In this document: positions 17,194 through 25,588 of the stretch, in pieces
How the letters are laid out: each line of letters opens with the position of its first letter
Position numbering within the stretch: position 1 is the first letter of the stretch
NCBI GenBank assembly: GCA_031316155.1
Contig: JALDRB010000021.1
Span: 1-43,914, forward strand
Length of the DNA: 43,914 nt
Reading direction: 5' to 3'
From: Candidatus Scalindua sp.
GTDB lineage: Bacteria; Planctomycetota; Brocadiia; Brocadiales; Scalinduaceae
Notes under the pieces: generated by a model
Database searches by the model: none
Told to the model about the DNA's origin: nothing
What the model saw: only the letters and a program-made list of their open reading frames with translations
Made by a program: the position numbers and the translations under genes

Positions 17194-17229
17194 AAAAATT
17201 GTGGTACGAATTATTTTTAATGCTAAACT

Positions 17230-18098
17230 CTATAATATCTCTCTTAATATGACACTGCCTCCAGGAGTGGTAAACACCTTTGACCTTTGAGTTTTTTTGG
17301 TTCCGCTCTTGTACTTGAAAGGAGAAGCTCGTCTGCCATCTGACCGAAGGCAAGCTTTGCTGCAAATGCAGGCATTGGCATGATAGTTGGCCTCTTTAAT
17401 ACCCTGCCCAAAATCTTCGTAAATTCGTTGTTTGTTACCGGGCACGGAGATGTTACATTTGTGGGACCTTTCAGCGATTCATTAACTAAAGCATGATAAA
17501 TTGCTCCAGTGGCATCATCTATAGCGACCCAACTCATGTACTGATTTCCGTTACCAATCCTTCCTCCCAATCTTAAACGAAAAGGAGTTAACATTTTTGC
17601 TAAAGCGCCACCTGAATTACTGAGAATCACTCCAGATCTTACATTTACAACACGGACACCGGCGTTTGAAAGTACTTTCGTAACATCTTCTCAACCAACA
17701 CACACATCTGATAAAAAATTGTTTCCTCTTGAAGACTCCTCGTTTAAGACCTCATCACCTCTATCTCCGTAAAAACCTATTGCAGAAGTACAAACAAAAA
17801 CAGTCGGAAGGGTTGGAAGTTTCAGTATATGACCGCAAAGCCTTTGTGTCCCTTCTAACCGGCTTCTTTTTTTTTGTCCATTTTCCGGTAGAAATGTTTT
17901 CACCTGCCAGATGAACAAAACCATCGATCACCTTTGAAAAAACAGAGATCCAGTCACCGTTTTCCGGTTTCCAGGAAATTGTGTTATCATCAGAATTTTC
18001 ATGGAAAATTCTCGTAATAGTAAAGTTCTTATTTGTTAAAAAAAGGGGGCCAGTCTTGACCCTACGAGCCCGGATGTACCGGTAATTGCAACCCTCAT
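17230..18098 (-). pseudogene. Decayed TIGR01777-type NAD(P)-dependent epimerase (YfcH-like)
   Basis: AAGGAG precedes the minus-strand start at 18098, and the first codons read MRVAITGTSGLVGSRL, a Rossmann NAD(P) loop. Pieces then appear in different frames: DGFVHLAGENI; VFVCTSAIGFYGDRGDEVL-EESSRGN (17691-17924); RIGNGNQYMSWVAIDDATGAIYHAL and the family's C-terminal domain (17244-17630), ADELLLSSTRAEPKKL; finally GSVILREIL ending at 17230. At least three frame changes and a stop break the gene. The family is a predicted sugar-nucleotide or cell-division-related epimerase of unknown substrate. Confidence 0.75.
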
Positions 18099-18172
18099 GG
18101 TAAAACTCCTTATATAAAAAAACAAAAATAGTCTTCAGCTTGATTCATCCACTGTGGACATTCCAGAAGTGA

Positions 18173-18500
18173 TCATTTGTGGCAGGCAAAGCAGGCATAA
18201 ATCAACATCGCATCAGAACTTTTACCGGTTTCAAACATGTTCTTGTTTTTGGAAGTATCAGCGATATCTTTTCTGACATCTATTTAGGCGTGCATGAATT
18301 TTTCAAAATCTATCTTCTTTATCTTAGTGCTTTCAAGATCATCAATACCTTTTTCCGATTCCCTGAACCGTTCTCCAAACTTTTATCCTCATGAAAAACA
18401 TTTCTTCATATCTTCATAACCCAGGCAGTTTTAACAGTCTCATTCGTCTTTTCAAGAACCGCATTAAAATTACCAGTCATCATTGAGTCAAGAATTCTGG
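18173..18500 (-). pseudogene. Remnant of a c-type cytochrome
   Basis: On the minus strand, fragments in two frames read TGNFNAVLEKTNETVKTAW (about 18480), then ERFRESEKGIDDLESTK-KIDFEKFMHA, a stop, and DVRKDIADTSKNKNMF-TGKSSDAMLIYACFACHK. The CxxCH haem-binding motif is at 18179-18193, followed at once by a stop. The helix pattern and C-terminal CxxCH resemble small cytochromes of the c' or c554-like sort. No intact frame remains. The call is by eye and rests mainly on the haem motif in a conserved-looking context. Confidence 0.45.
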
Positions 18501-18786
18501 AACTACGCGATCTAATTACCAGCATCAGAGATTGAGCAGGTGTTGATTGGATTTTAATAAGTGACGGTATTATATTATAAAACCCATAAAAAAAAATGTT
18601 TCTCTCATTAAATTTGTCAATGTTGATAAATATTCAAAGTTGCTGGAATTCGAGGGATGCGCTCAAACTCGTTCAAATATAATCTCTAAATTTTTATGAT
18701 TCCCAATCTCGAGGGATTTATGGACTGTGAAACATATATTGTATGCTCTCACGAGCGGTTGCTATAAGAGGATTTGTTACAACTCC

Positions 18787-18805
18787 ATAACATTTTTTGT
18801 TATGC
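18787..18805. promoter_or_regulatory. Enhancer-like palindrome (copy 3)
   Basis: ATAACATTTTTTGTTATGC is identical to the copy at 6822-6840. Its centre is about 107 bp upstream of the GG of the promoter at 18901. Confidence 0.6.
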
Positions 18806-18900
18806 TATAATAATAAAAAAAAGAAATTAAAATTTATCAGGATTTGTAACAGTCTGGTCTGTTGACATTTATAAATAATAATAATTTTCCAGGTAGATTG

Positions 18901-18916
18901 TTGGCGTTAAGTTTGC
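18901..18916 (+). promoter_or_regulatory. Sigma-54 (-24/-12) promoter, now cut off by an insertion
   Basis: TTGGCGTTAAGTTTGC has GG-N10-GC spacing. About 80 bp downstream begins the inverted end of an IS element, so the gene it once served is lost or separated. Confidence 0.6.
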
Positions 18917-18993
18917 ACATTACTAATTGGCGAAAATGTATAAGTTCAACAAGAGCAGTTTTTTTAATATTATTTTATGGGGGAAATATAGTT

Positions 18994-20434
18994 TATATAT
19001 GGTGTGTTTCATAACATCGTATACACTTTTTGTCCCACAACATCGTATACACATTATATAATTTCCTTTAAAAAAGGAGATTGTACAAAATGGACAAAAA
19101 ATAGCAAAAACAATAAAGAAGAAATACAACTTGCCATAGATGTACTCAACATTAAGTTCAGAAGGAAAAACGGTTACAGAAATCCATCAGGAACTTAATC
19201 GGACAAGAGCTTGGGTTTATAAATGGCTTGAGAGAGCAGAATCAGGGGGGAAAGGAGTGGTATCTTGATAAATCAAAAGAACCGCATCATAAACCCGGTA
19301 AAATTAATAAAGAGCTTGAACAGGCATTGTAGAAAGCAGAAAGAAATTAGTGACAAGGATAGACCTTCAACCAAATATTCTTTCTGTGGAGCAATTGATT
19401 CATCAAGAACTTGATACCTTTAGGGTACCAAGAGAAACCAGGACTTTCCACCATCAATCGGGTCTTAAAAAGAAATGACCTTATTATTGAAAAATCAAGG
19501 CACAAAAATGAAAACTACGTCGGGAAAATATTATCCTACAATCAAAACTAAGCATCCAGGGGCACGTACATCAGCTTGATCTGGTGACACCCAGGTATAT
19601 ACAAGGATACGGATCTATTGTTTCTGTAAACAGAATATAGATGTTTATACCAATCAAGCAAACTTGGAACAATATACAGACAAGGGTGCTGAGAGCGTTA
19701 TCAGCTTTCTGATCAACAATGATTGGAAGGCTTTTTGGGCTTCCCAGATTTTTACAACTTTGATAACGAAGCATCTTTCAGAGGAAGCCTGTATCATATT
19801 AAGACCTTTGGTAAAACTATCTCGATTCTGCTTAAATTTCGGTATTGGATATAGTGTTTATACCATTTAAAGAACCATGGAGAAACGGATATATAGAAAA
19901 TTTTAATAAACGTTTTAATGAATTACTCTGGCAATCAAAGCGCTTCAAAGATCTGAAAGAACTAAGAGTTGAATCAAAGAAATTTAGAGATAAACATAAC
20001 AACTATCAGGAAATATAAAAAAGATAATTTCCTCTCAGCAATATTGCAAAGGCTATACACGAAGATTATTACCAGAAGGCTTCACCTTCGACCCATCAGA
20101 GGAATTACCAATAACAAGAGGGAGAATACATTTTTGTCCGTTTAGTAGATGAAAAAAGGTATATTACAATTCTCAATGAAGAATTGTATATTAATAAAGC
20201 TTTAAGTTTTGAATATGTATGGGCAATACTAACATGAGTAAACAAGAATTAAGTGTTTATTATCAAGCAGCATTTGAGGCTCCAAAAACAATTAATCAGA
20301 ACAGAATCTTATAAACTAAGGGAACCTGTAAAAAACAGAATCCCTATTAAACAATTTTGCTAAGTGTATACGATGTTATGACACAGCTAGTGACACTAAG
20401 ATGTGATACGATGTTGTGGAACTTACCATATATA
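18994..20434. mobile_element. Degenerate IS481-like insertion sequence with doubled inverted ends
   Basis: The left end reads TATATATGG, then CATAACATCGTATACAC (19010-19026), then CACAACATCGTATACACA (19036-19053). The right end carries the inverse of both: GTGTATACGATGTTATG (20364-20380) and TGATACGATGTTGTGG (20404-20419), then CCATATATA. Each end thus has two related copies of the same ~16-bp word, probably transposase-binding sites. A decayed transposase gene fills the middle. No clear target duplication was found by eye. Confidence 0.75.
19090..20345 (+). pseudogene. Transposase of the IS481-like element, decayed
   Basis: Pieces in several frames include an N-terminal helix-turn-helix (VTEIHQELNRTRAWVYKWL, about 19160-19230), integrase-core fragments (DLVTPRYIQGYGSIVS; FLINNDWKAF; LDNEASFRGS at about 19757; EPWRNGYIENFNKRFNELLW at about 19873-19932), and a C-terminal part (EYIFVRLVDEKRYITILNE, KALSFEYVWAI, about 20125-20235). 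The EPWRNG-ENFN block is characteristic of this DDE integrase-type family. Numerous stops and frame changes mean it cannot be active. Confidence 0.7.
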
Positions 20435-20895
20435 CATTAATACATAAAGATATAATTTATGAAAAGGGACTTCAATATTGAGTTTTATGTGCGTTAGAAT
20501 ACACACCTGAATAGCGAAACTAGTCCTATACGAACGGATCCATCCAGGTGGGCATGAAACGGTTAACTCGTCTAAATTTCAGGATTTCGCAGGATGCCGG
20601 AAACGATAGTAAACTTTCATTCCCAGTTTCAACTAATTTGATACGAATGTAAAGAATAACAGACAAACAAAGCCTTCATCGCTATCATTCAATAGAATTT
20701 TAAGGAACTTGATCATAATAGGTTACAAAAAATCTTCCTTTCTACTGTGCAAAGGTACGGGAATTGTTAATTCATGCAACATGTTGATAAATTTGCTTAG
20801 TTTTCATCCGAATCATTTATTCTGACCATGCATCAATCTCTGTGTTAAAATACATTTTACGAAAAGAAAAAAGATGAGAAGGAGGATTTTTATTT
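20435..20895. other. Intergenic region after the IS element
   Basis: No gene is visible. At 20484-20521 a block TTTATGTGCGTTA...CTGAATAGCGAA is repeated with changes at 21583-21620, upstream of the sigma-54 activator. A strong AAGGAGGA at 20879-20886 serves the next small gene. Confidence 0.4.
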
Positions 20896-21069
20896 ATGAA
20901 CAAGATGCTGACAATCACGGAAGTAGCAAAAAAGTTAGAAGTAAATCCAAAAACGATTAAGAGATGGGAGAAAGCGGGAAAGATCAAAAAGCCAAAAAGG
21001 AATTACAGGGGGTGGAGAGTTTATGATAAGTCGGACGCCGAAAAGTTAATTATACGTCATTCCAATTAA
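20896..21069 (+). CDS. Small MerR-type helix-turn-helix protein
   Basis: The 57-residue protein is preceded by AAGGAGGA at 20879-20886 with a 9-nt spacer. It is a bare MerR/excisionase-like winged HTH: MLTITEVAKKLEVNPKTIKR, WEKAGKIKKPKRNYRGWRVY, then DAEKLI. The HTH (about 6-25) is followed by the R-x-Y wing of the family. There is no effector domain. Such proteins act as small DNA-binding regulators or as excisionases of mobile DNA; the nearby IS element does not need one. Confidence 0.82.
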   Translation: MNKMLTITEVAKKLEVNPKTIKRWEKAGKIKKPKRNYRGWRVYDKSDAEKLIIRHSN

Positions 21070-21203
21070 AAAGATTAACACAATATAACTTTAAAAAATC
21101 GTTCAATTTACTAAATATTTTTCTTTATCCCCTTAGATGTGTGGTAAAACGGCTTCTATAGTGGCTATTTCCCAGTCCGGAGGAAACCGTTCGCGAGCCC
21201 TTA

Positions 21204-21253
21204 CGCCCGCCAGAATGACGAAGTCTGGCAAGAGGTACCATTACGGGCGGGCG
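21204..21253. repeat. GC-rich nested palindrome (REP-like)
   Basis: CGCCCGCC at 21204-21211 pairs with GGCGGGCG at 21246-21253. An alternative inner stem, GCCAGA/TCTGGC (21209-21214, 21224-21229), competes with it. It is much richer in GC than its surroundings. Confidence 0.55.
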
Positions 21254-21500
21254 ATAATCATTTTGGTGGTGACGGAAAGACAAAATGAACGAAAATAAAA
21301 TGTCATGGTTTGTCATCTTGACACTTTTGTTATAATTTAAACAAAAAGAACATTTGATTCCTGTTAAAGGTATGATACCAGTATTTATAATATTTTAAGA
21401 AACTGAAGTCGCAATTCAGGACAGCAGCCCATAGAATAAAATAACCATAGAATGTTTGTAGAACTTCGAAGTTATTTCAATAATCAGGAAGCACAGTACT

Positions 21501-21526
21501 TGGTAAGTTCCACAAGATCGTGATAC
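21501..21526. repeat. Solitary IS end remnant
   Basis: TGGTAAGTTCCACAAGATCG followed by TGATAC matches the inverse of the right end of the IS at 20404-20430 with few changes. No second end or transposase is attached. Confidence 0.5.
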
Positions 21527-21704
21527 TTAACAATATTTTCAAAAGATTAATTTACTGAATGAATAGAGATTTAAATATCATGTTTATGTGCGTTATCACA
21601 TTTTCCTGAATAACGAAGCTGGGTGAAATCTGACTTGCATGAGGTACTTAACTCAATGCATAGGACTTTCAAAATTTTCTTAATTTTAAAGACATAACAA
21701 GGCC

Positions 21705-23270
21705 ATGGAAAATTGGAATAAGATAACAACTTCCCGGGTTGTAAATATATTCAGGAATATTACCCATGAATGTTGGGGTCTTGATGTTCATTTCTACGAT
21801 AAATTTGGCGTCTCCCAGAATAAGGGCTTACAATTCCAGAATCCTCTCTGTTCTTTAATCCATTCAAATAAAAAAACAGCGGAAGAGTGCCTGCTGTTTC
21901 GAAAATGTAATTTCAGAGGATTAAATGGGCCACATAAAACCTTCGTATGTAATTTTTACGAAAACCTAAAACTGATAGCCGTACCAATAACTGTTAAAGA
22001 CAATATTATTGGTTCCATGGTGTGTTCCGGATTACAATTTCCAATAACCGGTGAACAAAAAGAAGAAAGTATAAGAAGATTAACAAAGCTTGGTTTTCCC
22101 GAAACTGAGTTACTGATGCGATATAACAGAATTAAAATGTCAGATAGTCTTACTGAAAAGTATGTTCTTCGTTTTATGAAAATGGTTATAAAAGATATCT
22201 CTTCCTGGTGTAAAATTTTGTTTGATGAGGATGGTATAAAAAAGGAACAGGCACTCCTTATTGATCTGAAACATCAAGGTAAATATAAGAATATATTTGG
22301 AACAAGCATACCGATGAAAGAGATCATTAATAGACTGCATCTGATTGAGAACTCAGAAAGCCCTGTTTTAATTTTAGGGGAAACCGGAACAGGTAAAGAG
22401 CTCATTGCGACGGCTATACATTATAACAGTGTGCGCAAGGATAAGCCATTCGTCATACAGAATTGTTCCGCGTTCAGCGATACGATCTTAAGTTCAGAGC
22501 TATTTGGACATGAAAAAGGTGCTTTTACAGGCGCCGTGTCTGAGAAAAAAGGTATTTTTGAAATTGCTAACAGAGGAACGCTATTCCTTGATGAGATAGG
22601 GGATTTAAGTATTAATGTCCAGGGAAAGCTATTGAGGGTGCTTGAAAACGGAACATTTTACCGGGTGGGAGGTACTGTGGAAAGGGAGGTAGATGTAAGG
22701 ATTATCACTGCAACGAATAAAAATTTATTAGAGATGGTGGAAAAAGGATTGTTCCGGAGAGATCTCCTCTTTCGAATTAACACTATTCGAATAAAAATAC
22801 CCCCGCTCAGAGAGAGGCGTGATGATATCAAGCCTCTTTTCTTTAAATTTTTAATCCATTATATGAAAGAAAAAGACATTGGAAAAAAAATACTGAATCC
22901 GGACCTGATCAAAATACTTATTGAACATGATTGGAAGGGTAATGTTCGGGAACTCAAGAATTCTGTAGAAAGCCTGGTTACCATGTCGAGTAAGAGTGCG
23001 ACTATCGAACCTGAACACCTTCACCTTGAAGGAGCAAATACAGATCCTTCAGGGTCGTTAAAAAGTAACCATGACAAGAGTAACAAACTCCGGGATGTTG
23101 TAAGTTCTACTGATATGGTTATGGTCAGGAATGCGCTTCAAAAGGCAAACTGGAACAAAACCAGGGCTTCCAGAATATTGGGTATCAGCCGTGCAAGTTT
23201 AATCCGCAGGATAGAAAAATACAGTATCAGTAAAGAGAAAAGAAAAACGAATAATGGATTTGTTACATAA
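21705..23270 (+). CDS. Sigma-54-dependent activator with PocR sensor domain
   Basis: The 521-residue protein has an N-terminal PocR-type ligand-sensing domain (about 10-170) with C49, C62, C68 and C82. An AAA+ sigma-54 activation domain follows (about 198-430): Walker A GETGTGKE (225-232), GAFTGA loop (272-277) that touches sigma-54, Walker B FLDEIGD (294-300), and arginine-finger region FRRDLLFRIN. A Fis-type HTH ends the protein (about 475-510, NKTRASRILGISRASLIRRI). It should bind an enhancer and open RpoN promoters on ligand sensing. It lies upstream of the EPS locus and within reach of three palindrome/-24/-12 modules, so it is a candidate activator of either set. Confidence 0.92.
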   Translation: MENWNKITTSRVVNIFRNITHECWGLDVHFYDKFGVSQNKGLQFQNPLCSLIHSNKKTAEECLLFRKCNFRGLNGPHKTFVCNFYENLKLIAVPITVKDNIIGSMVCSGLQFPITGEQKEESIRRLTKLGFPETELLMRYNRIKMSDSLTEKYVLRFMKMVIKDISSWCKILFDEDGIKKEQALLIDLKHQGKYKNIFGTSIPMKEIINRLHLIENSESPVLILGETGTGKELIATAIHYNSVRKDKPFVIQNCSAFSDTILSSELFGHEKGAFTGAVSEKKGIFEIANRGTLFLDEIGDLSINVQGKLLRVLENGTFYRVGGTVEREVDVRIITATNKNLLEMVEKGLFRRDLLFRINTIRIKIPPLRERRDDIKPLFFKFLIHYMKEKDIGKKILNPDLIKILIEHDWKGNVRELKNSVESLVTMSSKSATIEPEHLHLEGANTDPSGSLKSNHDKSNKLRDVVSSTDMVMVRNALQKANWNKTRASRILGISRASLIRRIEKYSISKEKRKTNNGFVT

Positions 23271-23350
23271 GTCCAGTAATCAACACTATATCTTTTATTC
23301 CCTATCATTTATTTTTTCACCTTTAAGCTCATATCTTTTTCATCTTTTCA

Positions 23351-23458
23351 CCCTATGCCATCAGCCATGAGCCATCAGCTATTTTTGCTTTCAGCTTTAA
23401 TCTTTGAGCTTACATCTTTGCCTGCCCCGTTAAATTCATAGATTATTTAACTGGAGAC
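23351..23458. repeat. Heptamer repeats plus REP-like palindrome (copy b)
   Basis: Heptamers (GCCATCA, GCCATGA, GCCATCA) at 23351-23380 are followed by a T-rich stretch with CTTTCAGC, then the palindrome CCCCGTTAAAT...ATTTAACTGG at 23424-23458. The same composite layout occurs at 29283-29385. Confidence 0.6.
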
Positions 23459-23559
23459 CTCTACACCTTGCAATAATATAGGAAACCAATGTATAATGTA
23501 ACGTTTCTTATTTCCAGGATACTTTTGGGAAATTCAACCATAAACTTTGGAGATTAATA

Positions 23560-23805
23560 ATGCTTACACAATATATCGAGAAAGCAATGATCAAAGCTGA
23601 ATACGAAAAACTTGAAGATGGATCTTACTGTGGAAAAATATCAGCTTGTCCAGGAACCATTGCTTTCGGAAATACCCTTTATGAATGCCAAAAAGAACTT
23701 CACTTTGCTTTAGAAGACTGGCTGATAAGTGGGCTGAGGCACGGTGATAAAATTCCTGTTATCGAAGGAATCAACTCAAATCCAAAGGAAGCTATTGGTG
23801 CATAA
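23560..23805 (+). CDS. hicB: HicB-family antitoxin
   Basis: The 81-residue protein has the HicB partial RNase-H-like fold: AEYEKLEDGSYCGKISACPG, AFGNTLYECQKELHFALEDW. It should bind and silence the RNase encoded 4 bp downstream and, like other HicB proteins, may repress the pair's promoter. GGAG lies upstream of ATG 23560. The protein ends without the extra HTH domain of longer HicB proteins. The antitoxin-first gene order is common for this family. Confidence 0.8.
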   Translation: MLTQYIEKAMIKAEYEKLEDGSYCGKISACPGTIAFGNTLYECQKELHFALEDWLISGLRHGDKIPVIEGINSNPKEAIGA

Positions 23806-23809
23806 ATAG

Positions 23810-24028
23810 TTGCCGTGCAAGAAGAAGGACTTTATCAGGAAACTAAAGAAACTTGGATTCTGTGATTTCGAGGCAGGCGGTAGACATGGAATCATGTGGT
23901 ACGGTTCCTACAAACAGGTTATACCTAATAATAGAGAATATTCAGTTCCACAGATTAAAATGCTATTAAAACAAGTTAAAGAAAAGCCTAAGCATGACGT
24001 TTCTCTGGATGAATGGAATAAACTCTAA
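23810..24028 (+). CDS. hicA: HicA-family mRNA interferase toxin
   Basis: The 72-residue protein starts with TTG at 23810, four bases after the antitoxin stop; no in-frame ATG precedes KKKDFIRKLKKLGF. It has the HicA double-stranded-RNA-binding-like fold with the active-site Gly-x-His region (EAGGRHGIMWY, H26 or nearby) and the C-terminal SVPQIKMLLKQ helix. HicA toxins cut mRNA and stop growth until neutralised by HicB. The rare start and coupling to hicB would keep toxin below antitoxin. Confidence 0.8.
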   Translation: MPCKKKDFIRKLKKLGFCDFEAGGRHGIMWYGSYKQVIPNNREYSVPQIKMLLKQVKEKPKHDVSLDEWNKL

Positions 24029-24424
24029 AATCCTCTTCCCCCTCTAGTCAACGAAAAAGGTAACCCAGAACTCTGAACCCTTAACCAGTGTACTCTCACC
24101 TCTTTATTTTCTGTCATTCATTTCTCCTCTTTGTCCTTTCAGCTTTTCACATGAACCGTTCGAATGCGAACAGTCAGTGTCCGATTTAAAACGGTCATGT
24201 ATCTCATCACACAATAGGTTGTTAAAAAAATTCTTAAGATGATTCTTAAGAATAAATGTTCGAATCCGGACGTTTTATGTCAATTCATTTAAACTTCTTG
24301 CCAGACTGTTTATATTCTCATGCATTTCTAAACTTAAACTTACGAAGTATCTCATTATTTTTTTCCTGTTGGTATGTTTTTTGTTATTACACCACATCAC
24401 TAGTTAAACTGAATAAATCTAAAA
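24029..24424. other. Intergenic region with small inverted repeats
   Basis: No supported gene. It shows weak TGAACCC-type heptamers (24070-24090), a perfect inverted repeat GTTCG-AATG-CGAAC at 24158-24171 (operator-like), and a doubled ATTCTTAAG at 24230-24250. A 64-codon frame at 24256 lacks a ribosome site and any recognised motif. Confidence 0.4.
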
Positions 24425-25168
24425 ATGAAGATTACAACATATTCCAATAACCACCCGGATATCGAGATTATAGAGATTAATGGTGAATTAACGGGTAGAG
24501 GCGCTGTACAGCTTGAAGATTACTTATATTCATCAATGGATGAAGGCAGGTGTTCCCAGATAATAAACCTGAAACATATTAAAAAAGTTGATGGATTGGG
24601 TCTCGATGTATTGGAATATTTTATAAACCGTGGTATGCGTATTATGTTATTCAATGGAGGAATGGAGATTCGTAATCTGCTTAAGATATCAGGGAAAGAA
24701 GACACTATTAAGTTATACAATTGTCAAGCCCCTGATGAGGCTGTTTTGCTGTTTGAAAAAGAAATGCTTAAAGAAAAGAATACTTTCTGGAACGATATCC
24801 GCAGGAGGTGTTTTCAAAGAGTTAAAACTTCTTTACAGACAGTGTTTAAAAGCTACACCTCTCATAACGACGAGATTAATTATAAGGCGGTTGTTGAGAA
24901 TCTGAGTGAAGTGGGCGTCATGATAAGTCAAATTAATGCTGTTAATAATAAGACAAAAGAGAGAGTAAATGTGCTTGAAATGGTTGGTTTGAAACTCTGT
25001 AACATTAAATTCTGCTTAAACGATGGTACAAGACTTATTGAAACTGATGGAGAATGTGTGTGGGAGTCCGGTGTGAAGGAAGAGCTATACGCAGGAGTAT
25101 GTTTTGAAAATATGAAACAAAACCAGAATGAGATGATCAGGGATTATGTGAAAAAACAGAAAGAATAA
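24425..25168 (+). CDS. STAS-PilZ protein (probable cyclic-di-GMP-responsive EPS regulator)
   Basis: The 247-residue protein has an N-terminal STAS domain (about 1-105, anti-sigma-antagonist type) joined to a C-terminal PilZ domain (about 126-240). PilZ shows R128-x3-R132 and N159-LS-EVG, the two motifs that hold cyclic di-GMP. In the STAS domain, the position that is a phosphorylated Ser or Thr in SpoIIAA-type proteins reads VDGLGLD, with Gly, so partner switching by phosphorylation is unlikely. Just upstream of the EPS genes, it may link cyclic di-GMP level to polysaccharide production. Confidence 0.82.
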   Translation: MKITTYSNNHPDIEIIEINGELTGRGAVQLEDYLYSSMDEGRCSQIINLKHIKKVDGLGLDVLEYFINRGMRIMLFNGGMEIRNLLKISGKEDTIKLYNCQAPDEAVLLFEKEMLKEKNTFWNDIRRRCFQRVKTSLQTVFKSYTSHNDEINYKAVVENLSEVGVMISQINAVNNKTKERVNVLEMVGLKLCNIKFCLNDGTRLIETDGECVWESGVKEELYAGVCFENMKQNQNEMIRDYVKKQKE

Positions 25169-25256
25169 TTAAAAGCAATACGTATCATGAAAAAGTTACG
25201 CAATTTACGAGACGTGATTCTTATGCATCATTACTGAGTTACGAGGTAATGCTTTT

Positions 25257-25415
25257 ATGAAAAGAAGACACAATGGAAACGTGTCTTTACAAGTACAAGG
25301 ATGTACGATTGGTTTTGAAACTATATTTAACAAATTTAATAAGGTTATAGCCAGAGAAAATCTGGCATTAGGCGGATGTTACCGACAGTTGGAATCGAAA
25401 TACCAATGTAACTGA
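25257..25415 (+). CDS. Small hypothetical protein, 52 residues
   Basis: ATG 25257 follows GAGG at 25243-25246 (10-nt spacer), and the frame runs 52 codons to TGA. The product is basic with three Cys (C17, C41, C51): GFETIFNKFNKVIAREN, then GGCYRQLESKYQCN. The spacing of basic and aromatic residues recalls ribosomal protein bS21, but the match is weak and by eye. ATTAC...GTAAT around the ribosome site (25230-25250) could form a small hairpin. It may be a chance frame. Confidence 0.35.
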   Translation: MKRRHNGNVSLQVQGCTIGFETIFNKFNKVIARENLALGGCYRQLESKYQCN

Positions 25416-25508
25416 GAAGGCGGAGCTGTAGATGCATGGTAAATAATCTTTTATTTCCATTTCCGCTTTTTTGTCTTTGCACTTTTTTTGTTTTTCCCTT
25501 TCAGCTTT

Positions 25509-25553
25509 TCAGCCATGAGCCATGAGCCCTATGCCATAAGCCATGAGCTAATA
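25509..25553. repeat. Degenerate heptamer repeats before the chain-length gene
   Basis: Units GCCATGA, GCCATGA, GCCCTAT, GCCATAA and GCCATGA run in strict 7-bp register. Confidence 0.65.
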
Positions 25554-25588
25554 TCGCTTATATCTTTCAGCGACTTGAAGTGTAAATT

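Larger units (their letters stand above)
21070..21704. other. Upstream region of the PocR-sigma-54 activator
   Basis: No gene is visible over about 630 bp. It contains a large GC-rich hairpin (21204-21253), a lone copy of the IS end (21501-21526) and the repeated block 21583-21620. No -24/-12 site with correct spacing was found. No ribosome site stands out right before 21705. Confidence 0.4.

Noticed and set aside
21310..21336. Sigma-70-like promoter TTGTCA...TATAAT
   Set aside because: The spacer is only 15 bp and no gene starts nearby, so it is not reported as a feature.
24373..24396. Possible -24/-12 site TTGGTATGTTTTTTGTT before the STAS-PilZ gene
   Set aside because: It has GT instead of the invariant GC at -12 and no enhancer palindrome upstream.
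25290..25400. Cyclic-di-GMP-I riboswitch, suggested by TTAGGCGGATGTTACCGA
   Set aside because: Only the 3' strand looks similar; the GGGCAAA and GGGACGCAAAGCC-type core is missing.
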